Shown: in pieces, positions 59,736-64,000 of the stretch | How the letters are laid out: the number at the start of each line of letters is the position of its first letter | Numbering within the stretch: position 1 is the stretch's first letter | Origin: Streptomyces sp. SW4 | Lineage (GTDB): Bacteria > Actinomycetota > Actinomycetes > Streptomycetales > Streptomycetaceae | DNA length: 64,000 nt | Direction: 5' to 3' | Assembly (NCBI GenBank): GCA_003248315.1 | Contig: QKWM01000001.1 | Coordinates: 620,001 to 684,000 of the forward strand | The notes under the pieces: model-generated | What the model saw: the letters and a program-made list of their open reading frames with translations, nothing else | What the model was told of the DNA's origin: nothing | The model's database searches: none | Made by a program: the position numbers and the translations under genes

Positions 59736-60715
59736 GTCCCTGACGCGCGCGGTCCGCTGGGACACGGTCGTCGGCGCGCTGCTGGTCGTCCTGCTGCTGT
59801 TCTCCTTCACGTTCGTGGACGGGTTCGGGAACGCGCTGAACCTGTCGTTCCTGATCGGGAACACGCTGCCCATCGCGTTGATCGCGCTGCCGATGACGCT
59901 GCTGGTCGTCTCCGGGGAGATCGATCTGTCCGTCGCGTCGACCGCGGGTCTCTCCGGCGCGGTGATGGGCGCGCTGTGGAACCAGGGGATGGCGATCGAG
60001 GCGATCATCCCGCTGTGTCTGCTGCTCGGAGTGGTCTGCGGGTTGATCAACGGCCTGCTCGTGACCAGGATCGGGCTGCCGTCCCTCGCCGTCACCATCG
60101 GCACCCTCGCCGCCTACCGGGGGATCGCGCAGATCGTGCTCGGGTCCGACGCGGTGACCGATTTCCCGGCGCAGTACCTGGACTTCGCTGCGGGACGCCT
60201 CGGTGACACGTTCGTTCCGTACGCGTTCCTGCCGTTCCTGGTGCTGCTCGCCATCGCCGTCGTCGCCCTGCACGCCACGCCGTTCGGGCGGGCGCTGTTC
60301 GCGATCGGGGCGAGTGAGGAGGCGGCGCGGTTCGCGGGGATCCGGGTCAAGCGGCAGAAGCTGATCCTGTTCACTCTGACCGGGCTGATGGCCTCCCTGA
60401 CCGGGGTGTTCTGGGCTCTGCACTACGCGAGTGCCCGGTACGACAACGCGACGGGGCTGGAACTCTCCGTCGTGGCCGCGGTGTTGCTCGGTGGCATCGA
60501 CTTCGACGGGGCAAGGGACGCTCGGTGGTGCGATCGCCGGTGTCTTCCTGCTCGGTGCGCTGCAGAACGTCATGAGCCTCCAGGACGTCTCGGCGCAGTC
60601 GCAGATCGTCGTGACCGGTGTGCTGCTCGTTCTCTCCGTCCTCGGGCCCCGGGTGGCGCGGCAGATCGCCGTGGCGCGTGCTCGGTCGTCCGGCCGCCCG
60701 GTCGTCCCCGGTTGA
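59728..60715 (+). CDS. rhaQ: Rhamnose ABC transporter permease 2
   Basis: Second RbsC-like permease, about 329 residues. Features: LIALPMTLLVVSGEIDLSVA, GLPSLAVTIGTLAAYRGIAQ, IGASEEAARFAGIRVKRQKL and AAVLLGGIDFDG, followed after one restored base near 60510 by GKGTLGGAIAGVFLLGALQN. It forms the heterodimeric channel with the preceding permease. GGAACG-type ribosome signal inside the upstream gene; the two genes overlap by eight bases. Confidence 0.9.
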
Positions 60716-60803
60716 TCGCGCCCACGCGGCCGAGCCGCATGGCGATACAGGCCCCGCGCCCCTTCGGGCCGCCTCCACCCACCCCTGCCGAAAAGGACCC
60801 CTC

Positions 60804-61884
60804 ATGCGTACGTCACCCCTGCGCCGCACCTCCACCGCCCTCGCCGCCGTCACCTCCCTCGCCCTCGCGCTCACCGCCTGCGGCGGTACCACCAAGGAGG
60901 ACGTGGCCGACGAAGGCGGGCCGGCCGCCGCCGCCGGCAAGGCGGACCCCGGCGCCGAGCTGAAGAAGGGCCTCACCGTCGGCTTCCTGCCCAAGCAGGT
61001 CAACAACCCGTACTTCACCACCGCCGGCAAGGGCGGGGAGAAGGCGCTGAAGGAGCTGGGGTCCGGCTACAAGGAGGTCGGGCCGTCCAGCGCCACCGAC
61101 ACCTCGGGCAGGTGTCGTACGTCAACACCCTCACCCAGCAGCAGGTCGACGCGATGGCCGTGTCCGCGCAGGACCCGGGCGCCCTGTGCACCGCGCTGAA
61201 GCAGGCCATGCGCAACGACATCAAGGTCGTCACGTACGACTCGGACACCAGGCCCGGCTGCCGCCACGCCTTCGTCTCGCAGGCGTCCGCGGAGGACCTG
61301 GGCCGGACCGAGGTGCAACTGCTGGCCGAGCAGATCGACCACAAGGGCGAGATCGCGATCCTCTCCGCCGCGCAGACCGCGACGAACCAGAACACCTGGA
61401 TCGAGTTCATGAAGGACGAACTCGAGAAACCCGCCTACAAGGACATCAAGCTCGTCGAGATCGCCTACGGCAACGACGACGCCCAGCAGTCCTTCCAGCA
61501 GACCCAGGGCTGCTCCAGGAGCACCCGGACCTGAAGGGGATCATCTCCCCGACCACCGTGGGCATCAAGGCCGCCGCCCAGTACCTGTCCGGCTCGAAGT
61601 ACAGGGGCAAGGTCAAGCTGACCGGCCTCGGCACGCCCAACGACATGCGCAAGTACGTCAAGAACGGCACCGTCGAGGCGTTCGAGCTGTGGGACCCGGC
61701 CGAGCTCGGCGAACTGGCCGCCCGCACCGCCGTCGCACTGGCCTCCGGGCAGATCACCGGCAAGGAGGGCGAGACCTTCACCGCCGGTGACATGGGCGAG
61801 TACACCATCGGCGAGGACGGCGTGATCAGCCTCGGCAAGCCGACCGTCTTCGACGCGAAGAACATCGACGACTACGACTTCTGA
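60804..61884 (+). CDS. rhaS: Rhamnose ABC transporter substrate-binding lipoprotein
   Basis: A periplasmic-binding-protein (RbsB/RhaS-like) lipoprotein of about 360 residues. Lipobox LALTACGG after a basic signal; ligand lobes show VGFLPKQVNNPYFTTAGKGG, QQQVDAMAVSAQDPGALCTA, DIKVVTYDSDTRPGCRHAFV, IIWPTTV-like IISPTTVGIKAAAQYL and VEAFELWDPAELGELAA. Breaks near 61112 and 61512, one base each. AAGGA precedes the ATG. It delivers L-rhamnose to the two permeases. Confidence 0.9.
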
Positions 61885-61901
61885 GAGGGGAGCGGTACTT
61901 C

Positions 61902-62222
61902 GTGCAGCGCGTCTGTTTCCTGCTCAAGGTCCGCCAGGACAAGATCGCCGAGTACCGCGAACGCCACGCCGCCGTGTGGCCGGAGATGCTCGAAGCGCTC
62001 TCGGCCACCGGCTGGCACAACTACTCGCTCTTCCTGCGCGACGACGGCCTGCTCGTCGGCTATCTGGAGACCGAGGACTTCGACGCCGCCCTCGCCGGCA
62101 TGGAGGCCACCGACGTCAACGCCCGCTGGCAGGCCGAGATGGCCCCCTTCTTCGAGTCGCTGGACGGCGCCCGTCCCGACGAGGCCATGAAGCCCCTCAC
62201 CGAGGTCTTCCACCTCGCCTGA
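61902..62222 (+). CDS. rhaM: L-rhamnose mutarotase
   Basis: A 106-residue dimeric mutarotase interconverting alpha- and beta-L-rhamnose, intact. Key residues: VRQDKIAEYRERHAAVWPEM (His in the active site), TGWHNYSLFLRDDGLLVGYL and the Trp in DVNARWQAEMAPFF. GTG at 61902 is preceded by GAGAGGGGAG. It lies 17 bases after the binding-protein gene, so it belongs to the importer operon and supplies the anomer used by the isomerase. Confidence 0.93.
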   Translation: MQRVCFLLKVRQDKIAEYRERHAAVWPEMLEALSATGWHNYSLFLRDDGLLVGYLETEDFDAALAGMEATDVNARWQAEMAPFFESLDGARPDEAMKPLTEVFHLA

Positions 62223-62355
62223 CCCGGAGCAGGGCGGCGTGCCGTCCGTGAGGGAGCAGGAGCGGTCCAGCGGTACGACCCCCTCGCCGCTGCGTGCCGT
62301 CGGCTTCCGCCTCCCCGCGTGACCGAAGCCGCACCGGGGCGGTGTGGCGGTAGTG

Positions 62356-62367
62356 TGAAAGCCTTCC
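62356..62367. promoter_or_regulatory. Possible LacI-type half-operator upstream of the regulator gene
   Basis: TGAAAGCCTTCC has one good TGAAA arm and a degenerate second arm, 47 bases before the lacI-type start. It may allow autoregulation. Confidence 0.35.
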
Positions 62368-62413
62368 CACCGCCCCTCGTCCGCCCGTCGTCTCTTCTGG
62401 AGGAACCTGCCCG

Positions 62414-63439
62414 ATGGCCCAGTCGGTGGGTATCAAGGACGTCGCCCGCGCCGCCGGAGTCTCCGTGGGCACGGTCTCCAACGTCATCAACCGCCCGGAC
62501 ACCGTCGCCACCGAGACCCGCGCCCGGGTGCTGTCGGCGATCGACCGGCTCGGCTACGTCCGCAGCGAGTCCGCGCGCCAGCTGCGCGCGGGCCGCAGCC
62601 GCATCATGGGACTGCTCGTCCTCGACATGGGCAACCCCTTCTTCGTCGACGTCGCGCGCGGCGCCGAGCGGGCCGCGCGCGAGGCCGGGCTCGGCGTGAT
62701 GGTCTGCAACAGCGCCCAGGACCCCGGCGAGGAGGCCGAGTACCTGTCCCTCTTCGCCGAACAGCGGGTCCGCGGCGTGCTGCTGACCCCCGCCGACGCC
62801 ACCGGCCGCAACATCGCGGCGTTCCGCCGGCACGACATCCCCTTCGTGCTGGTCGACCGGGTCGCCGAGGGCACCACCGAGTGCTCCGTCTCCGTCGACG
62901 ACGTGGCGGGCGGCGCGCTCGCCGTGCGCCACCTGGTGGCCGCCGGCCACCGCCGCGTCGCCTATGTCAGCGGCCCGCCCGGCCTCAACCAGGTCCGCGA
63001 CCGCCGCACCGGCGCGCTGCGGGCCCTCGCCGAGGCCGGCCTCGGCCCCGACGCGCTGCGCGAGCTGCCCACCGAGCGGCTCGACGTGGCCGCCGGCCGG
63101 GACGCCGGCGCCCGGCTGCTCGGGCTCGCCGACCGGCCGACCGCCGTCTTCTGCGCCAACGACCTGCTCGCCCTCGGCGTGCTCCAGGCGCTGTACGCGG
63201 CCGGCGCCGCCGTCCCCGACGACTTCGCGCTCGTGGGCTACGACGACATCGAGTTCGCCGCCGCCGCGGCCGTGCCGCTCACCTCCGTGCGGCAGCCCGC
63301 CGTGACCATGGGCGCCCTGGCCGCCGGACTGCTCCTGGAGGAGACGGAGTCCCGGAGCGCGGCAGCACCGCACGAGCACCGGAGGGTCGTCCTCCAGCCC
63401 GAGCTGGTGGTCCGCCGTTCCAGCCTGCCCGCCCGCTGA
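62414..63439 (+). CDS. LacI-family regulator of rhamnose genes
   Basis: A 341-residue LacI/GalR repressor, intact. Helix-turn-helix: GIKDVARAAGVSVGTVSNVI, hinge helix RSESARQLRAGRSRIMG, then the periplasmic-binding-protein-like core (LLVLDMGNPFFVDVARGAER, DDVAGGALAVRHLVAAGHRR, PTAVFCANDLLALGVLQALY, VGYDDIEFAAAAAVPLTSVR). GGAGGAA lies before the ATG. It follows the mutarotase gene and is the natural reader of the TGAAA/TTTCA operators at 56963 and 57127; rhamnose or rhamnulose as inducer is inferred. Confidence 0.9.
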   Translation: MAQSVGIKDVARAAGVSVGTVSNVINRPDTVATETRARVLSAIDRLGYVRSESARQLRAGRSRIMGLLVLDMGNPFFVDVARGAERAAREAGLGVMVCNSAQDPGEEAEYLSLFAEQRVRGVLLTPADATGRNIAAFRRHDIPFVLVDRVAEGTTECSVSVDDVAGGALAVRHLVAAGHRRVAYVSGPPGLNQVRDRRTGALRALAEAGLGPDALRELPTERLDVAAGRDAGARLLGLADRPTAVFCANDLLALGVLQALYAAGAAVPDDFALVGYDDIEFAAAAAVPLTSVRQPAVTMGALAAGLLLEETESRSAAAPHEHRRVVLQPELVVRRSSLPAR

Positions 63440-63494
63440 CCGGCCGTTCAGCACCGGGTCGCCCGCCCGCTGACCGGCCGTTCAGCACCGGGTC
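63427..63494. repeat. Two tandem 34-base repeats overlapping the lacI stop
   Basis: Perfect copies at 63427-63460 and 63461-63494, beginning GCCCGCCCGCTGACCGGCCG. The first contains the last codons and TGA stop (63437-63439) of the LacI gene; the second repeats the same sequence, including the TGA. Confidence 0.93.
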
Positions 63495-63598
63495 GCCGGC
63501 CGGCCGGTATCCGTCCGTGCGGTCCCCGCCGCCGGGCACCGGCGCGCGTGTGCTGAACTGGGACCGGCCAGCATGATCCGTCCGTCCCGGGAGCCCCC

Positions 63599-64000
63599 TT
63601 GAGCGTCAGCTACCGCCAGCCCGGCGTCGTCCTCACCGACCACCGCTTCACCGTGCCCTCGACCACGACGCCCCCGGCGGCGAGACGATCGAGCTGTACG
63701 CCCGTGAGGTCGTCGCCGCCGACAAGGCGGGCCGGGACCTGCCGTGGCTGGTCTACCTCCAGGGCGGCCCCGGCTTCGGCGCGCACCGCTTCGCCGGCAA
63801 GCAGGCATGGCTCGGCCGCGCCCTGGAGGAGTACCGCGTCCTCCTCCTCGACCAGCGCGGCACCGGCGCCTCCACCCCGCCAACCGGCAGACGCTCCCGC
63901 TGCGCGGCGGCCCCGCCGAACAGGCCGACTACCTCACCCGCTTCCGCGCCGACTCCATCGTCCGCGACTGCGAGGCGATCCGCCCTCGGGTCACCGGCGG
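63599..64000 (+). CDS. Proline iminopeptidase-like alpha/beta hydrolase, N-terminal part
   Basis: The start of a prolyl aminopeptidase-type hydrolase; it runs off the window before the catalytic serine. The visible part has TDHRFTVPLDHDAPGGETIE, WLVYLQGGPGFGAHR (oxyanion HGGPG-type motif, here QGGPG) and the family-typical VLLLDQRGTGAS. A TTG at 63599 is the likely start, with GGGAG five bases upstream. Breaks near 63660 and 63883 each need one base. It probably releases N-terminal proline from short peptides. Confidence 0.8.
   Translation, partial: MSVSYRQPGVVLTDHRFTVPSTTTPPAARRSSCTPVRSSPPTRRAGTCRGWSTSRAAPASARTASPASRHGSAAPWRSTASSSSTSAAPAPPPRQPADAPAARRPRRTGRLPHPLPRRLHRPRLRGDPPSGHRR

Overview
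The window is high-GC actinobacterial DNA, almost certainly from Streptomyces. Third codon positions are nearly all G or C, GTG starts and ATGA/GTGA stop-start overlaps are common, and the secreted repertoire is typical of the genus: a streptogrisin C-like protease, a close relative of the S. albus G zinc DD-peptidase, a PHB depolymerase, a PhoD phosphatase and ricin-type lectin modules. No rRNA, tRNA, CRISPR array, transposase or phage gene was seen. A property of the data shapes every entry: about 70 apparent frameshifts break otherwise well-conserved genes. Each one I examined base by base is explained by the loss of one base, nearly always G or C inside a short G/C run. I treat these as sequence errors, not pseudogenes, and give whole-gene coordinates spanning the breaks.

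Layout. 1-3740: end of an aldehyde dehydrogenase gene, an alanine/sodium symporter and two short-chain dehydrogenases. 3828-5210: an aldo/keto reductase with its MerR regulator and a spacer-type palindromic operator. 5512-10145: two secreted multidomain sugar proteins (sugar dehydrogenase/PKD/CBM6-like/ricin and ThuA/DUF1080/ricin) sharing a 97% identical ricin segment. 10245-14912: MBL hydrolase, Sua5, an NfeD-SPFH pair and a secreted SGNH esterase. 15157-18514: two secreted esterases, including a PHB depolymerase. 18830-24284: VOC protein, APC permease plus universal stress protein, a His-rich membrane protein, an ECF sigma factor and a hydrolase.

24515-32798 is a vitamin B12 block. mutA-mutB-meaB (adenosylcobalamin-dependent methylmalonyl-CoA mutase and its GTPase chaperone) lies directly upstream of a cobalamin riboswitch that precedes a BtuFCD-type importer. 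33089-38933: LLM flavin oxidoreductase, methyltransferase, DD-peptidase, M20 amidohydrolase and a PLP decarboxylase.

39096-43028 is the least explained part: a tightly coupled five-gene operon with a 62-residue single-cysteine peptide, an unrecognised protein, two paralogous DUF6895-like proteins and a class C beta-lactamase-fold serine hydrolase. It looks like a small peptide-modification or signalling system and is my main candidate for something undescribed.

43124-49136: streptogrisin C-like protease, PhoD, a threonine dehydratase-like enzyme, a cupin and a methyltransferase. 49183-63439 is a complete L-rhamnose locus: kinase, bifunctional aldolase/lactaldehyde dehydrogenase and isomerase on the minus strand; ABC importer, mutarotase and LacI regulator on the plus strand, with LacI-type operators between. 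Next to it lies lutABC, which oxidises the L-lactate made from rhamnose to pyruvate. The window ends in a proline iminopeptidase-like gene.

Short tandem repeats that contain the stop codon occur at four unrelated genes.
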